5,705 nt of DNA from Alphaproteobacteria bacterium (lineage in GTDB: Bacteria > Pseudomonadota > Alphaproteobacteria > Rhizobiales > Aestuariivirgaceae): NCBI GenBank assembly GCA_020441605.1, contig JAGRLX010000219.1, positions 6,019 through 11,723 on the forward strand, written 5' to 3'. The first letter of the stretch is position 1. The number at the start of each line of letters is the position of its first letter. Positions 1-5,602 of the stretch are shown piece after piece. A program made the position numbers and the translations under genes. The notes under the pieces are model-generated. The model was not told the DNA's origin. It saw only the letters and a program-made list of their open reading frames with translations, and did no database searches.

Positions 1-131
1 TTGCCGGCCCCGTTAGGGCCGATCAGGCCGGTAATCTTGCCCGGTTCCAAGGCAAACGAGGCATTGTCTATCGCCTTGAGGCCATAAAAGCTCCGCGTCA
101 GTTCGGAGACCTCTAGAAGCGGCTCTGACAT
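1..131 (-). CDS. livG: Branched-chain amino acid-type ABC transporter ATP-binding protein, LivG-like (N-terminal part, cut by window edge)
   Basis: Only the first 43 codons are present; the gene runs off the left edge. The reading begins MSEPLLEVSELTRSF and reaches a Walker A loop, GLIGPNGAG, at residues 35-43, cut just before the expected Lys. The GLK-AID spacing and the GLIGPNGAG form resemble LivG of the hydrophobic amino acid (HAAT) importers rather than LivF, which usually has GxNGAGKTT in a GLLGRN context. Such proteins are cytoplasmic ATPases that pair with LivF and power import through LivH/LivM permeases. The start is supported by CGGGAG (minus strand, 143-138) six bases upstream. 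It probably begins its own transcript: a terminator candidate and a promoter/operator-like region lie between it and the amidohydrolase gene. The substrate may be amino acids, amides, urea or small peptides. The ATPase call is firm; the LivG subtype is likely but rests on a short fragment. Confidence 0.82.
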   Translation of the reverse strand, partial: MSEPLLEVSELTRSFYGLKAIDNASFALEPGKITGLIGPNGAG

Positions 132-152
132 CAATGGCTCCCGTTTCGCCTT

Positions 153-172
153 GCACCGGCCTAAGCCGGCAC
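153..172 (-). repeat. Small stem-loop in the livG leader
   Basis: On the minus strand, CCGGC (169-165), loop TTAG and GCCGG (160-156) pair as a 5-bp GC stem that can be lengthened to 8 bp by two G-U wobbles. It lies about 10 bases upstream of the ribosome site of the livG-like gene. It matches no riboswitch class I know and may be a chance structure. Confidence 0.25.
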
Positions 173-213
173 TCTTGGCCTCTGTCAGCGACAGGAAGGC
201 CGTTTTTGATCTT

Positions 214-255
214 ATTTTATTGGGTTACGGTCTCACCGACCGATCGGTTTGTCAA
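214..255 (-). promoter_or_regulatory. Possible promoter region for the livG-like gene
   Basis: The minus strand carries TTGACA (255-250) and an AT-rich TAAAAT (219-214) in an otherwise GC-rich setting. The two are about 30 bases apart, too far to be one sigma-70 pair, and no good -10 lies 16-18 bases from TTGACA. TAAAAT with a poor -35 inside the inverted repeats (around 243-237) is the other option, which would place the operator over the -35. The region looks like a promoter, but the exact elements are unresolved. Confidence 0.3.
228..248. promoter_or_regulatory. Overlapping inverted repeats, putative TetR-type operator upstream of livG
   Basis: Two inverted repeats overlap. CGGTC (228-232) and GACCG (238-242) form 5-bp arms around a 5-base spacer, and ACCGATCGGT (239-248) is a perfect 10-bp palindrome. 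They sit immediately beside a perfect -35-like TTGACA on the minus strand (255-250). Such GC-core palindromes are typical of TetR-family operators, and a TetR gene lies in the same locus. That this regulator binds here is an inference. Confidence 0.45.
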
Positions 256-348
256 CGATTTGATACAGCTGGTTCGAGAAAGAAACACCCAATCCGGCCA
301 TTGTCTTCGGCTTGCCGTCTTCGGATCGGGAAGAGGCCGTTTGGGAGG

Positions 349-371
349 AAGGAAAAGCCAGTCTCACCGGC
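349..371 (-). terminator. Candidate intrinsic terminator after the amidohydrolase gene
   Basis: On the minus strand, GCCGGT (371-366), loop GAG and ACTGGC (362-357) form a 6-bp stem with one G-U wobble. TTTT follows at once (356-353), then CCTT. It lies about 25 bases past the amidohydrolase stop, a sensible place to end that transcript. The stem is short and the U-run is interrupted, so termination may be partial. Confidence 0.4.
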
Positions 372-396
372 GCGCCCGCCCTCCCGGAGCAAAGCG

Positions 397-1620
397 TCAG
401 CCCTTGATGACCTCACCACCCTTGATGATGGTCGGGATATGTTCCCCCTGGCCTCCCAGCAGCGAGAGATCGTCCAACGGGTTCCCGTCGACGAGGATCA
501 GATCGCCAAAAGCCCCCGGTTCGAGGGTGCCGATCTTGCCCTCCATGCACATGAGCTTTGCCGCGATGATCGTTGCTGACGAAATCACCATCGGCGCCGG
601 CAGGACACGCCCCCGCAATTCGAATTCGCCCGCCTGGTACTTGTGCATCCCGCCCAGCAAGTCACTGCCATAGGCCATCGGCAGGCCGGCATCGGCCATG
701 ATCTCGAGCGACTTCAGCCCGGCCAGGCGCACATCGTCCACCTTTGCAATCGACGCGGCAGGCAGGCCCATCGCGGCGCCGTCCGACGACAGTTTGTCAT
801 AGGTGATCAGGGTCGGACAGGCGATGCATCGCGCCGCCGCGGCCAGGGCCGCCGTTTCCGGGGTTATCAGGTTGCAGTGTTCGAGCGAGCGCACACCACA
901 TTGCACGGCCCGCAGGATGGCCGCGTCGGTATAAAGATGCGCCGCGACATAGGTGCCGACGTTCTCGGCCTCTTCGACGATGGCCTTGATCTCGTCGCGG
1001 GAATACTGAAGGAAATGGATCGGGTCGGTCGGCGAGGCCACGCCGCCATTGGCCATGATCTTGATATAGTCCGCGCCCCCCTTGATCTGGGCACGCGCGG
1101 CCAGACGAACCGCATCCACCCCGTCGGCAATGACCCCCATCGCGCCCAGCGGCGGATTGTTCATCGCCAGCGGGCTTTCGTCATACCGCCCGCGATGGTC
1201 GCAATGACCGCCGGTCTGGGACAGGGCCTTGCCCGGAATGTTCAGGCGCGGCGTGGCGACAGGCGCCTCTTCGGCCGCGGCGCGCAGGGCGCCGGTTGCC
1301 CCGCCCAGGTCGCGCACCGTCGTGAAGCCGCGCATCAGCATCGCGTTCATGACCTTGAGCGAGCGCACCATGACAACGGCATCGGGCAAGGCCGCGTTCG
1401 CCTTGAGGTCGGCCAGCACCGCGTTGACATGAACATGGGCGTCGATCAGGCCGGGCATGACATAGGCGTTCCGGGCGTCGATCTCTCTGGCGCCGCCGGC
1501 CGACAGGCCCGCGCCCAGCTCCTGCACCTTGCCATCGGCAATGCGGATATCGACCGCATCCTTCGGTTTGTCGGTGGTCCCGTCGACGATACGGGCACTT
1601 CGGATCAGAATGTCGGCCAT
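397..1620 (-). CDS. Metal-dependent amidohydrolase (Xaa-Pro dipeptidase / imidazolonepropionase-like family)
   Basis: This 407-residue cytoplasmic enzyme (no signal peptide) has the amidohydrolase-superfamily layout: a small N-terminal beta-sandwich part, then PGLIDAHVHVN with the metal-binding HxH at His62/His64, GFTTVRDLGG near 98-107, and the family-typical QTGGHCDHRG at 135-144. These are followed by DYIKIMANGG with the likely carboxylated, metal-bridging Lys187, then His228 (VAAHLYT), His248 (SLEHCN) and Asp320 (AYGSDLLG). The C-terminal GTLEPGAFGDLILVDGNPL strand is also typical. All expected metal ligands are present, so it should be active with a two-metal centre. Characterised relatives hydrolyse Xaa-Pro or Xaa-Arg/Lys dipeptides and their N-acyl forms; pipelines often label them imidazolonepropionase, but hut genes are absent here. 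The start has AGGAA seven bases upstream (1632-1628). It follows the TetR gene by 28 bases, so the two are probably co-transcribed. Its exact substrate is unknown. Confidence 0.9.
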   Translation of the reverse strand: MADILIRSARIVDGTTDKPKDAVDIRIADGKVQELGAGLSAGGAREIDARNAYVMPGLIDAHVHVNAVLADLKANAALPDAVVMVRSLKVMNAMLMRGFTTVRDLGGATGALRAAAEEAPVATPRLNIPGKALSQTGGHCDHRGRYDESPLAMNNPPLGAMGVIADGVDAVRLAARAQIKGGADYIKIMANGGVASPTDPIHFLQYSRDEIKAIVEEAENVGTYVAAHLYTDAAILRAVQCGVRSLEHCNLITPETAALAAAARCIACPTLITYDKLSSDGAAMGLPAASIAKVDDVRLAGLKSLEIMADAGLPMAYGSDLLGGMHKYQAGEFELRGRVLPAPMVISSATIIAAKLMCMEGKIGTLEPGAFGDLILVDGNPLDDLSLLGGQGEHIPTIIKGGEVIKG

Positions 1621-1648
1621 GTCGTTCTTCCTGTCTTTGACTGCACCC

Positions 1649-2302
1649 TCAATGGGCGCCGTTCTTTTTCTCGAAATCGTGCAGCAGATGCGGCAGGGCG
1701 ACTTTCCACTCTTCCAGCATCTCGCGGAAATACGCCGGGTCGTCGCGCGTGATAGTCTGCGCGATCATTCCCCGGATCAGGCACATCGTCATGTTGAGAA
1801 GCATCGCCGTGCGCTGGCATTCCAGCCCGTGTCCTTCTGCAAACGCGCTCCAGATGGCATCCAGCCCGCGGTGGAACTCCTTCACCACCGGGATCAGCGC
1901 TTCGTGGAACCGTTCGTTGATGCGCGCCTCGGGCAGGAATTCCATCGTCATGTAGAACAACCCGTTCGACATCGTCTCCCACAGGTAATCGACGATCTCG
2001 CTGGCCCCCTCTCCGCCCTTGGGGATCTGCTCGGCAAAGGCAAACAGGCGCTGGTTCACCCGACGCAAATGATCGTCGATCGCATACACGATCAGCTCTT
2101 CGCGCGACGCGAAGTAATGGGTCAGCGCCCCGCGCGAGACACCCGCCCGCTTGGCCACCAGCGGTGTCGTCACGCGCGAAAACCCCTGTTCCAGCATCAG
2201 CTCCATCGTCGCTTCGCACAGCTTCTGTACAGTCCTTTCGCGCCGCTGCGCCTGCGGCAACGGTTGGGTTTCGTCGGGTTCGGCCGATAAGCTGTCACTC
2301 AT
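1649..2302 (-). CDS. TetR/AcrR-family transcriptional regulator
   Basis: This 217-residue protein has a polar N-terminal tail of about 20 residues, then a TetR DNA-binding domain at about 22-70. Helix 1 is RTVQKLCEATMELMLEQGF; the helix-turn-helix is VTTPLVAKRAGVSRGALTHYF (44-64), followed by the classic ASREEL. The remainder (about 75-210) is the helical ligand-binding and dimerisation domain, rich in Met and aromatic residues (e.g. NGLFYMTMEFLP at 113-124), and reads like the C-terminal domain of the BetI/YcdC-type repressors. The start is well supported by GAGGAGAG (2313-2306) ending three bases before the ATG. It lies 28 bases ahead of the amidohydrolase gene and 139 bases after the ABC permease gene, so a local repressor role is the natural guess. 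The ligand may be the imported compound or the amidohydrolase product, but nothing in the sequence proves this. Confidence 0.93.
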   Translation of the reverse strand: MSDSLSAEPDETQPLPQAQRRERTVQKLCEATMELMLEQGFSRVTTPLVAKRAGVSRGALTHYFASREELIVYAIDDHLRRVNQRLFAFAEQIPKGGEGASEIVDYLWETMSNGLFYMTMEFLPEARINERFHEALIPVVKEFHRGLDAIWSAFAEGHGLECQRTAMLLNMTMCLIRGMIAQTITRDDPAYFREMLEEWKVALPHLLHDFEKKNGAH

Positions 2303-2441
2303 GAACTCTCCTCAGCTTTCTTGTGGCACCGCCCTTGTTATTCTGTTCCCTCCAAGGATGCTCGCCATCCCCGATCTATGGCGGCTTCGCTTGATGTACA
2401 GCTGCCACAGGGTCTAGACCTCATTCCGTCCCCCAAGCGCC
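2303..2441. promoter_or_regulatory. Spacer upstream of tetR with a perfect palindrome
   Basis: This 139-base gap lies between the permease stop and the TetR start. It contains GGTCTAGACC (2411-2420), a perfect 10-bp palindrome with GGTC/GACC half-sites, and a weak hairpin, CGCCAT/ATGGCG (2363-2368 and 2378-2383). I see no U-tailed terminator and no convincing -35/-10 pair. It could hold a tetR promoter with an operator, or simply be read through from the ABC operon. Confidence 0.35.
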
Positions 2442-3323
2442 TCAATCCCGGAAACGTTGGCGCGTCATCCTCCCGGCAAGGATGGTAAGGACCAGTGTGC
2501 TGATCATCAGGATGAAGGCGATCGCAGCCGAAAACGGCCAGTTGTTCAACTGGAACTGCCCATAGATCAAGGGCGCCATCATGCGGAACTTCGGCCCGCC
2601 CAGCAGAACCGGCGTGGCGTAGGCGTTCATCGCCAGAATGAAGGTCAGGATCGCCCCGGCCATAGTTCCCGGCAGCGCGAGCGGCCAGAGCACGCGAAAG
2701 AACATCTTCCGCGGCGTGGCGCCCAGCGAAAACGCGGCCTCCTCGATATTGCGCGCAATCCCCTCAATCACGCTTTGCAGGGTCAGCACCATATAAGGCA
2801 GATTGACCGCGATGATGCCCAGAACCACGGCCGTCTCCGAGAACATCAGCTCGGTCGGCTTGTCGGTGATACCGAGGTTGATCAGCGTGACGCTCAGAAA
2901 CCCCTTGCTGCCAAGAAGGGTCATCCACCCGGCGGCCCGAACGGCATTGCCGACGAACAGCGGGACCACCACCCCGATGATCATCAGGTTCTTGAAACGC
3001 GATTGCGTGCGCGCCAGCACATAAGCCAGCGGAAACCCCAGAACGATGCAGATGACGGTGCACAGAAGCGACACCCGGATCGTCGTCCAGAAGGTTTCGA
3101 GATAGTAGGGCTCGGAGAAGAACTTGACGTAATTCTGAAACGAGAACGTCGAAATCATGAGCTGCTTCGGGTCGAACTGGTTGAAGCTGTATCGCGCCAG
3201 AAGCAGCAGCGGCCCGAGGACTCCCAGCGCGACGATCACCGTCGCCGGCCCCACCATCGAGGCTGCGCTCAGCCCCTCGCGGCGTTGCGTCATTTTCTGA
3301 CTGTGGGTCAGGCTCGACATCAT
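2442..3323 (-). CDS. ABC transporter permease, PotB-like (spermidine/putrescine/iron class)
   Basis: This 293-residue inner-membrane protein has about six hydrophobic spans (roughly 25-45, 82-104, 112-134, 163-185, 217-240 and 264-284). The permease EAA loop is clear: EEAAFSLGATPRKMFFRV, with Glu-Ala-Ala at 195-197, Gly201 and the LPG at 217-219. This segment docks onto the ATPase. Length, the N-terminal long periplasmic loop (about 46-80) and the overall pattern fit the PotB/first-permease type of binding-protein-dependent importers. The partner permease is the one ending at 5602. Two adjacent ATGs (3323 and 3320) are possible starts. Only a weak GAG-type ribosome site precedes them, and the second ATG has the better spacing. 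The gene follows the binding-protein gene after 102 bases containing two strong hairpins, which probably lowers its expression relative to that protein. Confidence 0.93.
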   Translation of the reverse strand: MMSSLTHSQKMTQRREGLSAASMVGPATVIVALGVLGPLLLLARYSFNQFDPKQLMISTFSFQNYVKFFSEPYYLETFWTTIRVSLLCTVICIVLGFPLAYVLARTQSRFKNLMIIGVVVPLFVGNAVRAAGWMTLLGSKGFLSVTLINLGITDKPTELMFSETAVVLGIIAVNLPYMVLTLQSVIEGIARNIEEAAFSLGATPRKMFFRVLWPLALPGTMAGAILTFILAMNAYATPVLLGGPKFRMMAPLIYGQFQLNNWPFSAAIAFILMISTLVLTILAGRMTRQRFRD

Positions 3324-3355
3324 GTTCTCATTCGTTGTCGGTCACTCTCGGCCGA

Positions 3356-3375
3356 CCGGGGCGGTCCCGCCCCGG
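3356..3375 (-). repeat. GC-rich stem-loop between binding-protein and permease genes (distal)
   Basis: CCGGGGCGG (3356-3364) and CCGCCCCGG (3367-3375) are perfect 9-base inverted arms around TC. In RNA this is at least an 8-bp, all-GC stem with a 4-base loop. No U-run follows on the minus strand, so it is not a standard terminator. Its place just after a binding-protein gene suggests mRNA stabilisation or attenuation. Confidence 0.6.
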
Positions 3376-3391
3376 CTGCCTTGCTTGAAGA

Positions 3392-3416
3392 CTGCCGCGC
3401 CGCAAGGGCGCGACAG
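3392..3416 (-). repeat. Strong stem-loop just after the binding-protein stop codon (proximal)
   Basis: On the minus strand, CTGTCGCGCC (3416-3407), loop CTTGC and GGCGCGGCAG (3401-3392) form a 10-bp stem with one U-G wobble, starting nine bases past the stop codon of the binding-protein gene. The following bases (TCTTCAAG) are not a U-tract, so complete intrinsic termination is unlikely. With the hairpin at 3356-3375 it makes a tandem structure, like those known to protect upstream mRNA in malEFG-type operons. Confidence 0.6.
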
Positions 3417-3425
3417 GGCCTTTGC

Positions 3426-4475
3426 TCAGGCCTTGAACTTCATGTCCCACCAATCTTTCATCTTGGCGTCGTTCTCGAGGATGAACCCATAGTCCGGGTT
3501 CTTCAGATTGGCGACCTCATCGGGGGAGAAGCCGATCTTCTGGTTCAGCTCAGCCGGCACCTCGGCGTTGTCGACCGTCGGGTTGTAGCCCATGTCCTTG
3601 GCAAAGGCCAATTGCGCGCTCGGCTCGAGCAGCGCATCGAGATAAGCGTAACCGCCTTCCTTGTTCTTGGCGTTCTTCGGCAGGGCGAACCCGCTAACAT
3701 AGGCGATCGCACCTTCCTTGGGGGCAACGGACTTGACGCTGATCCCCTTGTCCTGCCACTGAACGGTGCGGGCCTTCCACATCACGCCCACCGAAAACTC
3801 GCCTGCGGCAAGGCCCTGGGCAAAGGCTTCGTTGGTCGGATAGATCCGCGCTCCGGCCTCGCGCGCGGCCAGCAGCAGCGGATAGCCCATCTCGACATCG
3901 GTCACCGTGCCGCCTGCCGCCAGCCCGGCCGCGATCTGGGTGTAGGTGTACTGAATGTCGATGAAAGCCAGCTGATCGCCCCACTTCGGATCCAGCACAT
4001 CCTTGAAGCTCATCGGCGCGTCCGTCTTTTTCGGGTCGTACACGACCACGAGGCCCGAGTAGATCTGGCCGATGCCATACTCGTGCTTGAACTGGGGCAG
4101 GATGTGATCCGCATTCTTCAGCTTGGAATAGTCAATCGCCTCGGTCAGGCCCTGCTCATAGACCAGATACATGCTCGAACCGTTGAGCGCCTGAATGTCG
4201 GTCGAACCACGCGGCAGCATCCGCTCGGCGGCCAGCTTGGCCCGGCGTTCGGGGTCGCCCGCCTGATCCTGAATGACCTTCCAGCCCTCTGCCTCGAGGA
4301 TCGGCACCTCTACGTTCTTGTTCAGGAGCTTGCCATAATCCCCACCCCAGGTACCCAGAACGATGGGCTTGTCCGCGGCCCGCACCAGCGACGGAGCGGC
4401 CACCATCGCAGTCCCGGCAGCCATCCCGGCGAGAATCTGACGGCGGCCCAGGGTCGTCTTGAATTTCTGTGTCAT
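3426..4475 (-). CDS. ABC transporter periplasmic substrate-binding protein (spermidine/putrescine/Fe3+-type)
   Basis: This 349-residue exported protein captures the ligand in the periplasm and delivers it to the permease pair. The N-terminus is a twin-arginine-type signal: polar n-region, GRRQILAG with Arg11-Arg12, a hydrophobic Ala/Gly/Met stretch, and a likely cleavage site after Val31-Arg32-Ala33. The mature part opens with the family-typical PIVLGTWGGDYG. Later landmarks are YSGLVVVYDPKK (about residues 138-149), MSFKDVLDPKWGDQLAF and a Trp-rich end, KDWWDMKFKA. These fit PotD/PotF/IdiA-like type II binding proteins, but I do not see a diagnostic ligand pocket, so polyamine, opine-like or other cationic or carboxylate ligands all remain possible. 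The start is firm: AAGGAG (4487-4482) sits six bases upstream. It lies between the ATPase and permease genes of the same importer and is flanked by hairpins, which suggests raised expression. Confidence 0.92.
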   Translation of the reverse strand: MTQKFKTTLGRRQILAGMAAGTAMVAAPSLVRAADKPIVLGTWGGDYGKLLNKNVEVPILEAEGWKVIQDQAGDPERRAKLAAERMLPRGSTDIQALNGSSMYLVYEQGLTEAIDYSKLKNADHILPQFKHEYGIGQIYSGLVVVYDPKKTDAPMSFKDVLDPKWGDQLAFIDIQYTYTQIAAGLAAGGTVTDVEMGYPLLLAAREAGARIYPTNEAFAQGLAAGEFSVGVMWKARTVQWQDKGISVKSVAPKEGAIAYVSGFALPKNAKNKEGGYAYLDALLEPSAQLAFAKDMGYNPTVDNAEVPAELNQKIGFSPDEVANLKNPDYGFILENDAKMKDWWDMKFKA

Positions 4476-4498
4476 GTCCTTCTCCTTGTTGGCAGTTG

Positions 4499-4517
4499 AC
4501 GCTCCACTGCGGAGCGT
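4499..4517 (-). repeat. Hairpin upstream of the binding-protein ribosome site
   Basis: ACGCTCC (4499-4505) and GGAGCGT (4511-4517) form a perfect 7-bp stem with a 5-base loop in the 59-base gap between the ATPase stop and the binding-protein start. It ends about 11 bases before the AAGGAG ribosome site and leaves that site free. No U-run follows, so it is not a terminator. It may block 5'-end decay or mark a processing point. Confidence 0.45.
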
Positions 4518-4534
4518 TCTGGTCTTCTTGTCGG

Positions 4535-5602
4535 CTACAGGCCGGCGGCATAGATGTCGCCGGCGGGAAACACCTTGGCGTTGCTCCAGTTCACGAAGAC
4601 TTTGTCGCCGACTTCGGGGAGCGCGGCCCCGTCGCGATTGGACACCTGCGCAATCACGACATCCTTGGGGCTCAGACGGATGTGCAGGTCGATCAGCCCG
4701 CCCATGTAGGAAACGATCTCGACAGTGCCCGGAACGGAATTCTGCACATCCCCCGAAGCCTCGCCGTTGATCCGCAGCCGCTCGGGGCGTAATGCCATCA
4801 CCGCTTCGCCACGTCCGGACGAGCTGGTCTCGACCACCAGACCGCCCTTTGTCCAGAACTTGCCATCCTGCAGGTTGCCTTCCAGAAAGCTCGACCGCCC
4901 GACAAAGCCCGCCACGAAACGGTTGGCCGGGTTTTCATAAAGATCGCGCTGTTTGCCGACCTGGCGCACCTGCCCCTCGCTCATCACCACCAGTCGATCG
5001 CCCATGATCAAGGCTTCTTCCTGATCGTGGGTCACGATCACGGCGGTGATCCCAAGGCGCTGCTGAAGCGACCGGATCTCGATCCGCACCTCGTGGCGCA
5101 GCTTGGCGTCGAGATTCGACAGCGGCTCGTCCATGAGAAAGACATTGGGCTGGCGCACGACCGCACGCGCCAGCGCCACACGCTGCTGCTGGCCGCCCGA
5201 CATCTGCCGCGGATAACGCTCTGCCAGATGCTCAAGCTGCACCAGCGACAGCGCCTCGGTCACCTTCGGCTTGATCTCGGCCCTGGACAGGCCGCGCATC
5301 TCGAGCCCGAAGGCGACGTTCTCGGCCACCGTCATATGCGGGAACAGGGCATAGTTCTGGAACACCAGCCCCGTGTTCCGCTTCCACGGCGGCAAGCTGG
5401 TCACGTCCTTCCCGCCGATGCGGATACTGCCCGCCGTCGGCTCGATGAAGCCCGCAATCATGCGCAGGATGGTGGTCTTGCCGCAGCCTGACGGGCCCAG
5501 CAGCACCAGAAACTCACCTTCGGGAATATCCAGCTGAACGCTCTGCGCGGCCTGGAAATCGCCGTAGTGCTTGGTCAATCCTTCAAGTTCCAGTCGCGCC
5601 AT
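4535..5602 (-). CDS. ABC transporter ATP-binding protein, PotA/FbpC family
   Basis: This 355-residue cytoplasmic ATPase powers the importer. All nucleotide-binding motifs are intact: Walker A GPSGCGKTT (36-44), Q-loop Gln82 in FQNYALFPHMTV, signature MSGGQQQR (134-141), Walker B VFLMDEP (154-160) with catalytic Glu159, D-loop SNLDA (162-166) and H-loop His192 in VTHDQEEA. After about residue 235 comes a C-terminal TOBE-like beta domain, with ALRPERLRI (270-278) as the usual linker strand, a region that in PotA, FbpC, UgpC and MalK can bind regulators or ligand. The length and the THDQEEAL form fit the polyamine/iron/sugar (MOI) class rather than the amino-acid class. The start codon overlaps the upstream permease stop by one base (TGATG), indicating translational coupling. 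The following binding-protein gene lies 59 bases on. Confidence 0.95.
   Translation of the reverse strand: MARLELEGLTKHYGDFQAAQSVQLDIPEGEFLVLLGPSGCGKTTILRMIAGFIEPTAGSIRIGGKDVTSLPPWKRNTGLVFQNYALFPHMTVAENVAFGLEMRGLSRAEIKPKVTEALSLVQLEHLAERYPRQMSGGQQQRVALARAVVRQPNVFLMDEPLSNLDAKLRHEVRIEIRSLQQRLGITAVIVTHDQEEALIMGDRLVVMSEGQVRQVGKQRDLYENPANRFVAGFVGRSSFLEGNLQDGKFWTKGGLVVETSSSGRGEAVMALRPERLRINGEASGDVQNSVPGTVEIVSYMGGLIDLHIRLSPKDVVIAQVSNRDGAALPEVGDKVFVNWSNAKVFPAGDIYAAGL

Larger units (their letters stand above)
132..396. other. Intergenic region holding terminator, operator-like repeats and livG leader
   Basis: This 265-base spacer separates the amidohydrolase stop from the livG-like start. Read along the minus strand it holds a small terminator-like hairpin (371-349), a tandem GTCTTCGG repeat (plus strand 303-310 and 317-324), a TTGACA hexamer (255-250), overlapping GACCG/CGGTC inverted repeats (228-248), an AT-rich patch with TAAAAT (219-214), a short GC hairpin near 153-172 and the Shine-Dalgarno of livG. 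The short open frames across it lack ribosome binding sites and resemble no protein I know, so I see no gene here. Confidence 0.6.

Noticed and set aside
134..673. Two overlapping plus-strand open frames starting at 134 and 151 across the livG-amidohydrolase spacer
   Set aside because: Neither has a convincing ribosome site or known domain, and both run into the 3' end of the amidohydrolase gene on the opposite strand. The region is better explained as regulatory spacer.
397..1620. Calling the amidohydrolase a true imidazolonepropionase (hutI)
   Set aside because: There are no hut genes nearby, and the QTGGHCDHRG and DYIKIMANGG motifs, with a bridging Lys, fit the Xaa-Pro/Xaa-Arg peptidase-like branch. 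HutI is a mononuclear enzyme without that carboxylated Lys.
643..1752. A 369-codon plus-strand open frame opposite the amidohydrolase gene
   Set aside because: It is antisense to an enzyme with all catalytic residues, is rich in Arg, Gly and His, has no recognisable domain, and runs into the TetR gene. It is a shadow of the real coding strand.
1529..2290. A 253-codon plus-strand open frame opposite the TetR gene
   Set aside because: The minus strand encodes a clear TetR helix-turn-helix with a strong ribosome site. The plus frame shows only low-complexity Arg/His/Gln-rich sequence.
3392..3416. Reading the hairpin as a rho-independent terminator of the ABC operon
   Set aside because: No U-run follows the stem on the transcribed strand, and the permease required for the same importer lies downstream.
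2457..4499. A 680-codon open frame on the plus strand opposite the permease and binding-protein genes
   Set aside because: It is antisense to two well-supported genes and spans their gap. The composition is rich in Arg, His, Gln and Gly with no domain, as expected from mirrored codon bias in GC-rich DNA.
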